A DNA stretch of 64,000 nucleotides from DASWOJ01 sp964242415 (lineage in GTDB: Bacteria > Pseudomonadota > Alphaproteobacteria > Acetobacterales > Acetobacteraceae). The stretch spans positions 62,001 to 126,000 of the forward strand of contig CAXTAT010000013.1 in assembly GCA_964242415.1 (NCBI GenBank). The letters run 5' to 3'. The position numbers and the translations under genes are program-made. Of the stretch, positions 15,732-23,751 are shown in pieces; position 1 is the stretch's first letter; every line of letters starts with the position of its first letter. The notes below the pieces were generated by a model, which worked only from the letters and a program-made list of their open reading frames with translations, was not told the DNA's origin and did no database searches.

Positions 15732-16322
15732 ATGCAGCATGGCTGCAGCCGTAGACGCCTCTTCAGGAAGTCCCAAGCTGGATACCTGACCGAGTGCTCC
15801 GGAAGCAGCTTGAAATGGCAGCTTGTGGACGGAGAACCGCAAGCGATGACGCCCACGAATCGCACGCATGGATCATTGCAAGGCGAATTGGCCCGGCTGC
15901 TCGGAAACCACCTGCTCGCCCAGTCCAGCCCCTGCACCGTCGTCGTCGAGCCGGGCGTCGCCCCGCGCCTCCAGGCCGGCCGCGTCATGCGCGTGCCCGA
16001 CCTGGCCGTGTCCTGCATGGCCTATGACGTCGAGCAATCGTCCCTCGCCGACCCCGTGCTGATCGTCGAGATCCTGTCGCCCAGCAACCAACGCGACACC
16101 TGGGCCAGCGTCTGGGCCTACACCAGCGTGCCCAGCGTGTGCGACATCCTGGTGCTGTACAGCGCCATGGTGTGCGCCGACGTGCTGCGCCGGCGCCCGA
16201 ACGGCATCTGGCCGAGCACGCCGGACAGGATCACCGGAGGCGACCTGGTGCTGGGCTGCATCGGCTTCGTCACGCCATTGATGGACCTGTACCGGACCAC
16301 GCGGCTGCGACGCGCCGCGTAG
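15732..16322 (+). CDS. Uma2 family endonuclease-like protein
   Basis: Up to 196 residues. The Uma2 core is clear: WQLVDGEPQAM, THGSLQGELARLLGNHL, VEPGVAPRL, then VPDLAVSC with the metal-binding Asp and VLIVEILSPSNQRDTW with the catalytic Glu of the PD-(D/E)xK fold. The usual N-terminal EEFLxWE segment is not seen before WQLVDG; the first 30 residues (MQHGCSRRR...) look unrelated, so the true start may be later (ATG 15846) or the N-terminus may be altered. Uma2 genes are numerous in some bacteria and their biological role is unsettled. Located beside an AT-rich island. Confidence 0.78.
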   Translation: MQHGCSRRRLFRKSQAGYLTECSGSSLKWQLVDGEPQAMTPTNRTHGSLQGELARLLGNHLLAQSSPCTVVVEPGVAPRLQAGRVMRVPDLAVSCMAYDVEQSSLADPVLIVEILSPSNQRDTWASVWAYTSVPSVCDILVLYSAMVCADVLRRRPNGIWPSTPDRITGGDLVLGCIGFVTPLMDLYRTTRLRRAA

Positions 16323-16391
16323 GACGGCTGCCGAGGCGTGCTGCCATGGCAAGCCCTGGCGCCCGTGCGCCTCGCCAGGTAGGACGCTGCA

Positions 16392-16982
16392 ATGTCCAGG
16401 GTCCTCGACGCCCGCCGCGCCGGACTGCGCCGCCGCTATGCGGAGCCGCACCGGAGCTACCACGGCCAATCCCACATCGATGCGATGCTGCTCGGCCTGC
16501 ACGCGCTGGGCGCCGCCGTCGCCGACCCGGCCGCGGTGGAGCTGGCCATCTGGTATCACGATGCGATCTACGATCCCGCCGCCCAGGACAACGAGGCGCG
16601 CAGCGCCGCGCTGCTGCGGCAGGAGATGGCCGGCCTTGCCGACCCCGCGTTGCTGGATGCGGCGGAGGTCATGGTGCGCCTGACCGCAGGGCACGCCCTG
16701 CCTGCGGAGCTGTCCGGCCCTCGCCGCAGCGACACCGCGCTGTTCCTTGACCTAGACCTGGCGGTGCTGGGCGCACCGCCGGACGCCTATGCCGCCTATG
16801 AGCGTGGCATCGCCGCCGAGTACCTTCCGGTTCATGGCGCTGCCGCCTACCAGGCTGGGCGCGCGGCGTTCCTGCGCGGGATGCTGGACCGCCCGCGCCT
16901 GTTCCACACCGACTGTTTTCACGCCGCGCTGGACGCGCAGGCCCGCACGAATCTCCGGGGCGCCTTGGACGCAGCGGCCTGA
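16392..16982 (+). CDS. Predicted metal-dependent HD-superfamily hydrolase
   Basis: 196 residues matching the COG4339-type family throughout: RYAEPHRSYHGQSHI near the start, AIWYHDAIYDPAAQDNEARSAALL with the HD pair, MVRLTAGHA, and FLDLDLAVLGAPPDAYAAYERGIAAEY. The His-Asp pair and the outer His residues would bind a divalent metal. Substrate unknown. It is 69 bases after the Uma2 gene and 65 before the DUF1800 gene, all on the same strand. Confidence 0.82.
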   Translation: MSRVLDARRAGLRRRYAEPHRSYHGQSHIDAMLLGLHALGAAVADPAAVELAIWYHDAIYDPAAQDNEARSAALLRQEMAGLADPALLDAAEVMVRLTAGHALPAELSGPRRSDTALFLDLDLAVLGAPPDAYAAYERGIAAEYLPVHGAAAYQAGRAAFLRGMLDRPRLFHTDCFHAALDAQARTNLRGALDAAA

Positions 16983-17047
16983 CCCCGGCCCGCAGCCGAA
17001 ACGCTTTGTCACCCGCTGCTCCCCACCCGGGGTGCTAGGTTGCGGGA

Positions 17048-18355
17048 ATGGATGCGCAGACCGCTCATGCCTTGATCCGCTTCGGCCTGGGCCGCCGGGG
17101 CGAGGAAGCCGTGCCCACCGACCCCGTCGCCTGGCTGACCCAGCAGGTCGAGGCGCCGGACCCCGCCCCGTTCGACGCCCGCCTGCCCACCACCGCCGAC
17201 GGCCTCACCGTGGCGCGCGAGCAGTTCAAGCTGGCCCTGCCCCCCGGCGCCTCATTGATAAAACCGCTGTTCGAGCAGGACGTGCTGGCGCAGACCGGCC
17301 AGCTCCTGACCACCGCCGCGCCGTTCCGCGAGCGGCTGGTATGGTTCTGGGCCAACCACTTCACCGTCAGCACCCGCCAGGGCGGCACGCAGGCGGTGGT
17401 CGGCCCCTACATCCGCGAGGCGATCCGCCCCAACGTCACGGGTCCGTTCTTCGGCATGCTGCTGGCCGTCATGCGCCACCCGGCCATGCTGATGTACCTG
17501 GACAACAACAACTCCTTCGGCCCCAACAGCACCGCGGGCCGTGCGCAGAAGCGCGGCCTGAACGAGAACCTGGCGCGCGAGTGCCTGGAGCTGCACACCG
17601 TCTCCCCCGCCGCCGGCTACACCCAAGGGGACGTGACCGAGTTCGCCCGCGTGCTGACCGGCTGGTCCATCGACTACCAGCGGCTGTTCCCCGGCTGGCT
17701 GTTCCGCCCCGGCGCGCACGAACCCGGCATGAAGACCGCCATGGGCCGCCACTTCGCCGAAGGCGAAGCCGGGGGCATCGCCGCGCTGCAGTTCCTCGCC
17801 AGCCACCCCGCCACCCACCGGCATTTGGCAACCAAGCTGGTGCGGCACTTCGTCTCCGACACCCCGGCGCCCGACGCGGTCCGCACCATCGAGGGCGTGC
17901 TGCGCGACACCGACGGCGACCTGGGCGCGGCCAGCATCGCCCTGGTCCACCTGCACGACGCCTGGACCCCGCTCACCAAGCTGCGCGCCCCGCAGGACTA
18001 CGCCGTCGCCGCCCTGCGCGCCCTGGACCTGCCGGCCGACAAGCAGCCGCCGCTGGAGGGCGTGCTGTCCAACCTCGGCCAGCCGCTGTGGACCGCCCCG
18101 CTGCCGAACGGCTGGCCCGACCAGGCGGCGGACTGGGCCGCCCCCGAAGCGATGATGCGCCGGATCGACTGGGCCTACGGCGTCGCCGCCCACGCCGCCG
18201 GCGGCGGGGCAGGCGACCGTGACCCAGCGGCGGTGGCCGACGCCGCCCTCGGCCCGCTGCTGACCCCCCGCACCCGGGACGGCATGCGTGGCGCCGGCAG
18301 CCGACGCGACGCGCTGACCCTGCTGTTCACCTCCCCCGAGTTCCAGAGGCGCTGA
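17048..18355 (+). CDS. DUF1800 family protein
   Basis: 435 residues. Typical DUF1800 blocks: HALIRFGLG at the start, RLVWFWANHFTVS, IREAIRPN, HPAMLMYLDNNNSFGPNS, LNENLARECLELHTVS-AGYTQGDVTEFARVLTGWSI, GRHFAEGEAGG and HPATHRHLATKLVRHFV. No signal peptide is seen. The family is nearly always encoded next to a DUF1501 protein, as here (four-base gap). Biochemical role undetermined. Confidence 0.93.
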   Translation: MDAQTAHALIRFGLGRRGEEAVPTDPVAWLTQQVEAPDPAPFDARLPTTADGLTVAREQFKLALPPGASLIKPLFEQDVLAQTGQLLTTAAPFRERLVWFWANHFTVSTRQGGTQAVVGPYIREAIRPNVTGPFFGMLLAVMRHPAMLMYLDNNNSFGPNSTAGRAQKRGLNENLARECLELHTVSPAAGYTQGDVTEFARVLTGWSIDYQRLFPGWLFRPGAHEPGMKTAMGRHFAEGEAGGIAALQFLASHPATHRHLATKLVRHFVSDTPAPDAVRTIEGVLRDTDGDLGAASIALVHLHDAWTPLTKLRAPQDYAVAALRALDLPADKQPPLEGVLSNLGQPLWTAPLPNGWPDQAADWAAPEAMMRRIDWAYGVAAHAAGGGAGDRDPAAVADAALGPLLTPRTRDGMRGAGSRRDALTLLFTSPEFQRR

Positions 18356-18359
18356 CACC

Positions 18360-19538
18360 ATGCGGATCACCCGACGCTCGGCCCTGCTGGGCTTGTCCTC
18401 CGCATGGGCCGTTGCCGGAGGCCGGGCCTCCCTGGCGCTGGCGGCGGCGCCGACCGACCGGCGGCTGGTCGTCGTGCTGCTGCGCGGCGCGCTGGACGGC
18501 ATGGCGGCGGTGGCGCCGTACGGCGACCCGGACCTGCTGCGGCTGCGGCCCGGGCTGGTCGGCGCCGCGCCGGGGCAGCCGGGCGGCATGTTGGACCTGG
18601 GCGGCTTCTACGGCCTGCACCCGGCGCTGGCGGGGCTGCACGCGATGTATGCGGCGGGCGAGATGCTGCCGGTCCACGCCGTCGCCGGGCCATACCGCAG
18701 CCGCAGCCACTTCGACGCGCAGGACTTCCTTGAAAGCGGCGCCGACACCCGGCTGAGCAGCGGCTGGCTGAACCGCGCCGTGGGCGCGCTGCCGGGCCAC
18801 CGGATGAACGAGGCGCTCGCGGTCGGCGTGCAGGTGCCGCTGCTGCTGCGCGGCCCCGCGGAGGTCGGCAGCTACGCGCCGCCGGCGTTGCAGGGACCGT
18901 CGCCGGACTTGTATGCCCGCATCGCCGAACTATCGGACAACGACGCGCTGCTCGGCCCGGTGATCGCCGAGGGCCTGCGCGACCGTGGCTTCTCCGGCGC
19001 GACCCTGCAGGGCGTCGTGCAGACCGGCGACCGCAACGCCTTCGCGGCGCTGGCCGGGGCGGCGGGGCGGCTGATGGCGGCGGCGGACGGCCCGCGCGTG
19101 GCGGCGCTGGAGGCCGGCGGCTGGGACACCCATGCCGCGCAGGCGCAGCGGCTGGACGCGCCGCTGCGCCAGTTGGACGCCGGGCTGGTGGCGTTGAAGG
19201 CGGGCCTGGGCGGCGCATGGGCGCAGACGGCGGTGCTGGTGATGACGGAGTTCGGCCGCACCGCCCGGGTGAACGGCACGGGCGGCACCGACCACGGCAC
19301 GGCGGGGGTGGCGTTCGTGCTAGGCGGCGCGGTGGCAGGCGGCCGGGTGGCGGGAACCTGGCCGGGGTTGGGCACGGGCAAGCTGTTCGAGGACCGGGAC
19401 CTGGACCCGACGACGGACCTTCGCGCGGTGGCGATGGGGCTGCTCGGCGGACACCTGGGCGTGCCGGCCGCGGCGATGGATGCGGTGTTCCCGGGCAGCG
19501 GCGGGGTTTCCGCGATGGGCGGACTGCTGCGGGCATGA
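18360..19538 (+). CDS. DUF1501 family protein with Tat signal
   Basis: 392 residues. The N-terminus MRITRRSALLGLSSAWAVAGGRASLALAAAP is a twin-arginine signal, so the protein is exported folded. The mature part has the sulfatase-like DUF1501 blocks: RLVVVLLRGALDGM, YRSRSHFDAQDFLESG, GGWDTHAAQ, TEFGRTARVNGTGGTDHG and GGRVAGTWPGL. It forms a two-gene operon with the DUF1800 protein. Alkaline-phosphatase-like fold is inferred from the family; substrate unknown. Confidence 0.93.
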   Translation: MRITRRSALLGLSSAWAVAGGRASLALAAAPTDRRLVVVLLRGALDGMAAVAPYGDPDLLRLRPGLVGAAPGQPGGMLDLGGFYGLHPALAGLHAMYAAGEMLPVHAVAGPYRSRSHFDAQDFLESGADTRLSSGWLNRAVGALPGHRMNEALAVGVQVPLLLRGPAEVGSYAPPALQGPSPDLYARIAELSDNDALLGPVIAEGLRDRGFSGATLQGVVQTGDRNAFAALAGAAGRLMAAADGPRVAALEAGGWDTHAAQAQRLDAPLRQLDAGLVALKAGLGGAWAQTAVLVMTEFGRTARVNGTGGTDHGTAGVAFVLGGAVAGGRVAGTWPGLGTGKLFEDRDLDPTTDLRAVAMGLLGGHLGVPAAAMDAVFPGSGGVSAMGGLLRA

Positions 19539-19622
19539 CGGCGCCAACCGAAGCCAGCCGCTTCCTGCCCCACTCCTTGAAGGCAGGGCGGTCGCATCTG
19601 GCACGAGGATGCTGCCTGTCTG

Positions 19623-19765
19623 CTCCCTTTCCCTCTGGGGGAGGGCCGGGGTGAGGGGGTCTTGGCTGCGGAGTAGCAAACAGAGCATGCCGCAAGCAAG
19701 CAGCCGTCCTGGGCCAAAGACCGTGCCGAACAACCCCTCACCCCAACCCTCTCCCGAAGCAGGAG
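19623..19765. repeat. Paired inverted copies of intergenic repeat family A
   Basis: A forward copy (CTCCC..CTCTGGGGGAGGGCCGGGGTGAGGGGGTC, 19623-19662) and an inverted copy (CCCCTCACCCCAACCCTCTCCCGAAG, 19734-19760) lie about 70 bases apart. The same pair arrangement recurs at 34903, 47113 and 59917. Confidence 0.75.
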
Positions 19766-19974
19766 GAAGCCGATACAGTTCCTGCACCATGCGCTTACCC
19801 CGCCTTGAAGGCGACCCCAAGAAGTCTTGACCAGGCCCAGCCGCAGGGCTGCGCGCCGTCATCGCGAGCCATGCCTGCGGCGTGGCCACCCTGGGCAGCC
19901 AGCGCAGTCCATGCGATCCTGGCATGCCGTGCCGCAGCCGGCTCGCAATGACAGCCTCTGGTCAGGGAGCGATA

Positions 19975-21063
19975 ATGTCCCGAATCGCCGCCATCGAGCC
20001 AGGCTTCTACCGCATCCCGCTGCCGGAGGTGCTGACCGACAGCATGCACGGCGAGATGCGCGCCTTCGAGCTGAACACCGTCCGGGTGCGCGACGCGGAC
20101 GGGGCGGAGGGCGTCGGCTACACCTTCACCGCCGGCCGTAACGGCGCAGCCATCGACGCCGTCCTCACCCGCGAGTTCCCCGACATCATGGCCGGCGAGG
20201 AAGCCGACCACATCGAGCGCCTGTGGCAGAAGGCCTGGTGGGCGCTGCACTACGGCGGCCGGGGCGGCCCGACCGTGCTGGCGCTGTCGGCCTTCGACAT
20301 GGCCCTGTGGGACCTCAAGGCCCGGCGCGTCGGCCTGCCGCTATGGAACCTGCTGGGCGGCTTCGACCCGGGGGTGCCGGCCTACGCCGGCGGCATCGAC
20401 CTCGGCCTGCCGCTCGACAAGCTGCTGCGGCAGACCGACGGTAACCTCGCCAAAGGTTTCCGCGCCATCAAGATGAAGGTCGGCCGCAAGCACCTGCACG
20501 AGGACGTGGCCCGGGTGCGCGCCATGCGGGAACACCTCGGCGAGGGCTTCCCCCTCATGGCCGACGCCAACATGAAGTGGACAGTGGACGAGGCGATCCG
20601 CGCCGCCCGCGTCCTGCAGCCGTACGATCCCACCTGGATCGAGGAGCCGACCATCCCCGACGACCCGGCCGGCCACGCCCGCATCGTGCGCGAGGGCGGC
20701 CTGCCCGTCGCCGTGGGCGAGAACCTACGCACCTTGTGGGAGTTCAAGCAGTTCATCGCCTGCGGCGGCGTTACCTTCCCTGAGCCGGACGTGACCAATT
20801 GCGGCGGCGTCACCCCGTTCATGAAGATCGCCCACCTGGCCGAAGCCTTCAACATGCCGGTGACCTCGCACGGGGCGCATGACGTGACGGTCCACCTGCT
20901 CGCCGCCTGCCCCAACCGCAGCTACCTGGAGGCGCACGGCTTCGGGCTGGAGCGATACATCGCCGACCCGCTGCGCATCGAGGACGGCCTTGCCATCGCG
21001 CCGGACCGCCCAGGCCACGGCATCGGGTTCGACTGGCAGGGCCTCGCCCGCATCGGGGCCTGA
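19975..21063 (+). CDS. Mandelate racemase / muconate lactonizing enzyme family protein
   Basis: 362 residues from ATG 19975, behind CAGGGAG. Enolase-superfamily residues of the mandelate racemase subgroup are all present: K166-M-K168, D197 in ADANMKW, E223 in WIEEP, E249 in VGEN, and H299 in SHGAHD. The His plus KxK pattern fits a racemase or acid-sugar dehydratase; the substrate is not determined. It is unlike the TarD at 626-1783. The next gene, a GMC oxidoreductase, starts one base after its stop, so the two likely act on the same sugar-acid or alcohol substrate. Confidence 0.88.
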   Translation: MSRIAAIEPGFYRIPLPEVLTDSMHGEMRAFELNTVRVRDADGAEGVGYTFTAGRNGAAIDAVLTREFPDIMAGEEADHIERLWQKAWWALHYGGRGGPTVLALSAFDMALWDLKARRVGLPLWNLLGGFDPGVPAYAGGIDLGLPLDKLLRQTDGNLAKGFRAIKMKVGRKHLHEDVARVRAMREHLGEGFPLMADANMKWTVDEAIRAARVLQPYDPTWIEEPTIPDDPAGHARIVREGGLPVAVGENLRTLWEFKQFIACGGVTFPEPDVTNCGGVTPFMKIAHLAEAFNMPVTSHGAHDVTVHLLAACPNRSYLEAHGFGLERYIADPLRIEDGLAIAPDRPGHGIGFDWQGLARIGA

Positions 21064-21064
21064 C

Positions 21065-22717
21065 ATGGAACGCTTCGACCACATCGTCGTCGGCGGCGGC
21101 TCCTCCGGCTGCGTCGCGGCGGCGCGGCTGGTGGCGGCGGGCGCCCGGGTGCTGTTGCTGGAGGGCGGGCACTCGCACCGGCACCCGCTGCTGGACATGC
21201 CGCCGGGCATCTTCAAGATGATCAACGGCAGCAAGTTCATGCGCTACCACCAGACGGTGCCGCAGGCCCACCTGGACGGGCGCGTGCACGACATCCCGCA
21301 GGCCAACGTGCTGGGCGGCGGGTCGTCGGTGAACGCGCAGGTTTACATGCGCGGGCGGCCCTCCGACTACGCGGCCTGGCACGAGGCGCTGCGCGGCGAC
21401 AACGATTACCCCGGCTGGGCCTGGCCCGACGTGCTGCCGCACTTCCGCGGCATGGAGGACAACGCCCGCCTGCACGACGACCAGCACGGCGCCGGCGGCC
21501 CGCTGCTGGTGTCCGACCCCGGCCATGTCAACGACTTCTCCCGCTGGTTCATCGAGGCGGTGCGGGCCCTGGGCGAACCCCCGAACCCCGACTTCAACGG
21601 CGCAAGCCAGCGCGGCGTCGGCCTGTACCAGTTCATGAACCGCCGGGGCAAGCGCAGCAGCGCCGCCTACGCCTTCATCGCCCCCCTGCACGGCGACCCC
21701 AACCTGGTCCTGCGCCTGCATGCGCGCGTGCGCCGGGTGGTCGTCGAGCACGGCCGCGCCGTCGGCGTGATCTACCGCGACAGCCAGGGCGCCGAGCACC
21801 AGGCACGGACCGATGGCGAGGTGATCCTGGCGGCAGGCTCGCTGGTCACGCCGCAAATCCTAATGCTGTCCGGCGTCGGCCCAGCCGGCCAGCTCCGGGA
21901 GCACGGCATCCCTCCCGTGGCGGACCTGCCCGGCGTCGGCGAGAACCTGGTGGACCATCCCGAGGTGCCGATCATCGCCACGGCGAACGGCCGGCACGGC
22001 TATTATAGGCAGGGCACCGGCTGGCGCATGATCCGCAACGGCCTGCGCTTCAAGCTGTTCGGCGCCGGCCCCATCCTGTCGGCGGGCGTGGAGGCCGGCG
22101 CATTCGTCAACCCGGACGACCCGGCCGCGGAACCGACGATCCAGGCATTCTGCGTGCCCATCGTCTATCTTGACCGCGACACGCTGACCCTGGTGCAGGA
22201 CGGCTATGGCCTGACGGTCACCACCGTCGTGGTCAAGCCGCGGTCGCGTGGCTTCGTGCGGCTCCGCTCGGCGGACCCTGACGACATGCCGCTGGTGTCG
22301 CCGAACCTGCTGCACCACCCGGCCGACATGCGCACCATGATCGCCGGGCAGCGCTTCTTCCTGCGCGCCTTCTCGACCAGCCCACTCAAGGAGCGGATCA
22401 AGGCGGTCGTGATCCCGACCCCAGCGGACCCCGGCGACGAGGCGATGCTGCGGCACTGCCGGCGATTCGTGAAGACCAACTACCACCCGGCCGGCACCTG
22501 CCGCATGGGGCCGCCAGGCGACCGCATGGCCGTGCTGGATTCGCGCCTGCGCGTGCGGGGGGTCGAGAACCTGCGGGTCTGCGACCTGTCGGCCATGCCC
22601 GACATCACCGCCGGCAACACTAACGCCCCGGCCATGATGCTGGGCAGCCGCTGCGCCGAGTTCGTGTCTGGGGCAAGAAGCATGAGCCGACCGGAGGCCG
22701 AGCGGATTGCATCGTAA
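21065..22717 (+). CDS. GMC family FAD-dependent oxidoreductase (alcohol/choline dehydrogenase-like)
   Basis: 550 residues from ATG 21065. FAD-binding VVGGGSSGCVAAARL is at 8-22, LLLEGG follows, and the GMC signatures NVLGGGSSVNAQVYMRG and AAGSLVTPQILMLSGVGP are intact. The active-site His is in NYHPAGTCRMG and the Asn in GNTNAPAMM. It would oxidise a primary alcohol, passing electrons to the respiratory chain or oxygen; substrate unknown. It is cotranscribed with the preceding enolase-superfamily gene. Confidence 0.92.
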   Translation: MERFDHIVVGGGSSGCVAAARLVAAGARVLLLEGGHSHRHPLLDMPPGIFKMINGSKFMRYHQTVPQAHLDGRVHDIPQANVLGGGSSVNAQVYMRGRPSDYAAWHEALRGDNDYPGWAWPDVLPHFRGMEDNARLHDDQHGAGGPLLVSDPGHVNDFSRWFIEAVRALGEPPNPDFNGASQRGVGLYQFMNRRGKRSSAAYAFIAPLHGDPNLVLRLHARVRRVVVEHGRAVGVIYRDSQGAEHQARTDGEVILAAGSLVTPQILMLSGVGPAGQLREHGIPPVADLPGVGENLVDHPEVPIIATANGRHGYYRQGTGWRMIRNGLRFKLFGAGPILSAGVEAGAFVNPDDPAAEPTIQAFCVPIVYLDRDTLTLVQDGYGLTVTTVVVKPRSRGFVRLRSADPDDMPLVSPNLLHHPADMRTMIAGQRFFLRAFSTSPLKERIKAVVIPTPADPGDEAMLRHCRRFVKTNYHPAGTCRMGPPGDRMAVLDSRLRVRGVENLRVCDLSAMPDITAGNTNAPAMMLGSRCAEFVSGARSMSRPEAERIAS

Positions 22718-22839
22718 GGCAGCCGTTGGGTGGACGCCCTCGCATGGCCGCCATTATGGCGGGCAGCCGCGGCGTCAACCGGATTACCCGCCCCCTCGAC
22801 CGCCTTTGCCCCGTCTCCCGTCATTGCCCCCCGTCTCCC

Positions 22840-22876
22840 GTCATTGCGAGGAGCGCTTGCGACGCGGCAATCCAGG
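22840..22876. repeat. Intergenic repeat family B copy
   Basis: GTCATTGCGAGGAGCGCTTGCGACGCGGCAATCCAGG forms an imperfect hairpin (TTGCGAGGAGCGC / GCGACGCGGCAA). A partial duplicate of the leading CCGTCTCCCGTCATTGC lies 20 bases upstream. Other copies: 26002, 37132, 54297, 56001. Confidence 0.65.
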
Positions 22877-22999
22877 ACTGCGAAGCCGTAGCCGGAATTC
22901 ATGCCCTCCTGGATCGTCAAGCCGAATTCCCTCCGCAACGACGGCGGCCCCCGATTGCGGCCCCGTACGCCGGGCAGACGCTCCTACCGGATCGGCGCC

Positions 23000-23422
23000 C
23001 TAGTTGGGCACCACCGCATCAGTCCATCCCACCGTCTCCGCCGGGCCAGGCAGGCGGACCTCGGTGCGGGCGGGGCCGTGGCGCTCGACGACGCTGACAG
23101 CCGTCACGGCGGACAGCCGGTGGCACCCGCCCGGCTCCTGCGTCGGATGGCCGTCCAGGCGGGCAGCGACGGCGGCCTGATGGCCTTGCAGGTCGTCCTC
23201 GGTGCGGCACAGCAGAGCGCCGGCGTCCAGGCGGACGCGGGGCGGCTTGGCAGCGACCGGGACGTTCAGGGGCGCCTCGGGTTGTGCGGGCACCTTCGCC
23301 TGCTCGCCGCGCCGTCCGCTGCCCCCGCCACCCGCCTGCGCCCAGCCCGCCGAGGGACCAACCAGCAGGGCAGCGCATGCCGCAAGCAGCAGGGTCCGCC
23401 CAGTCGTGAAACAGGTCGCCAT
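23000..23422 (-). CDS. Secreted hypothetical protein
   Basis: 140 residues with a signal peptide (TTGRTLLLAACAALLVGPSAGWAQA). The mature part begins with a Gly-rich, basic stretch and ends with a conserved-looking domain: LDAGALLCRTEDDLQGHQAAV, then PGGCHRLSAVTAVSVVERHGPARTEVRLP. The two Cys may form a disulfide. I do not recognise a named family. It follows the DUF6489 gene by four bases on the same strand, so the two are probably cotranscribed. Confidence 0.65.
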   Translation of the reverse strand: MATCFTTGRTLLLAACAALLVGPSAGWAQAGGGGSGRRGEQAKVPAQPEAPLNVPVAAKPPRVRLDAGALLCRTEDDLQGHQAAVAARLDGHPTQEPGGCHRLSAVTAVSVVERHGPARTEVRLPGPAETVGWTDAVVPN

Positions 23423-23426
23423 CGCC

Positions 23427-23681
23427 CTAAGCCTTCGGACCCGGCACGCCGGGCAGCGACTGGAAGAACCGTCCGAACATATCCTTCATCCCCTCCTGCG
23501 ATTGCGGCACCAGCGCCATCCAGGACCGCAGCAGCGCGTCGGGCGACAGGCGGTCGGCGGCCTCGGCCATCTGCGCCTCCATGCGCGCCATCAGGGCGGC
23601 CTGCATCGGTTTCACGTCGGGCAGGCCCATGTATTGCCGGGCCTCGTCCGGGGTGCAGTCGATCTCGATGGTGACCTTCAT
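23427..23681 (-). CDS. DUF6489 family protein
   Basis: 84 residues. The start MKVTIEIDCTPDEARQYMGLPDVKPMQ is the hallmark of this small alphaproteobacterial family; the remainder is helical, ending in MKDMFGRFFQSLPG. No signal peptide. Members often sit near polyhydroxyalkanoate or phasin-like genes, but nothing here shows that link. It is first in a two-gene unit with the secreted protein downstream. Confidence 0.8.
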   Translation of the reverse strand: MKVTIEIDCTPDEARQYMGLPDVKPMQAALMARMEAQMAEAADRLSPDALLRSWMALVPQSQEGMKDMFGRFFQSLPGVPGPKA

Positions 23682-23751
23682 GCGGGGTGCCTTCCATGGT
23701 GGCGTCCGGGCCGACTATGGAGAACCATAACACCGCCGCATTGGGAAGGGG

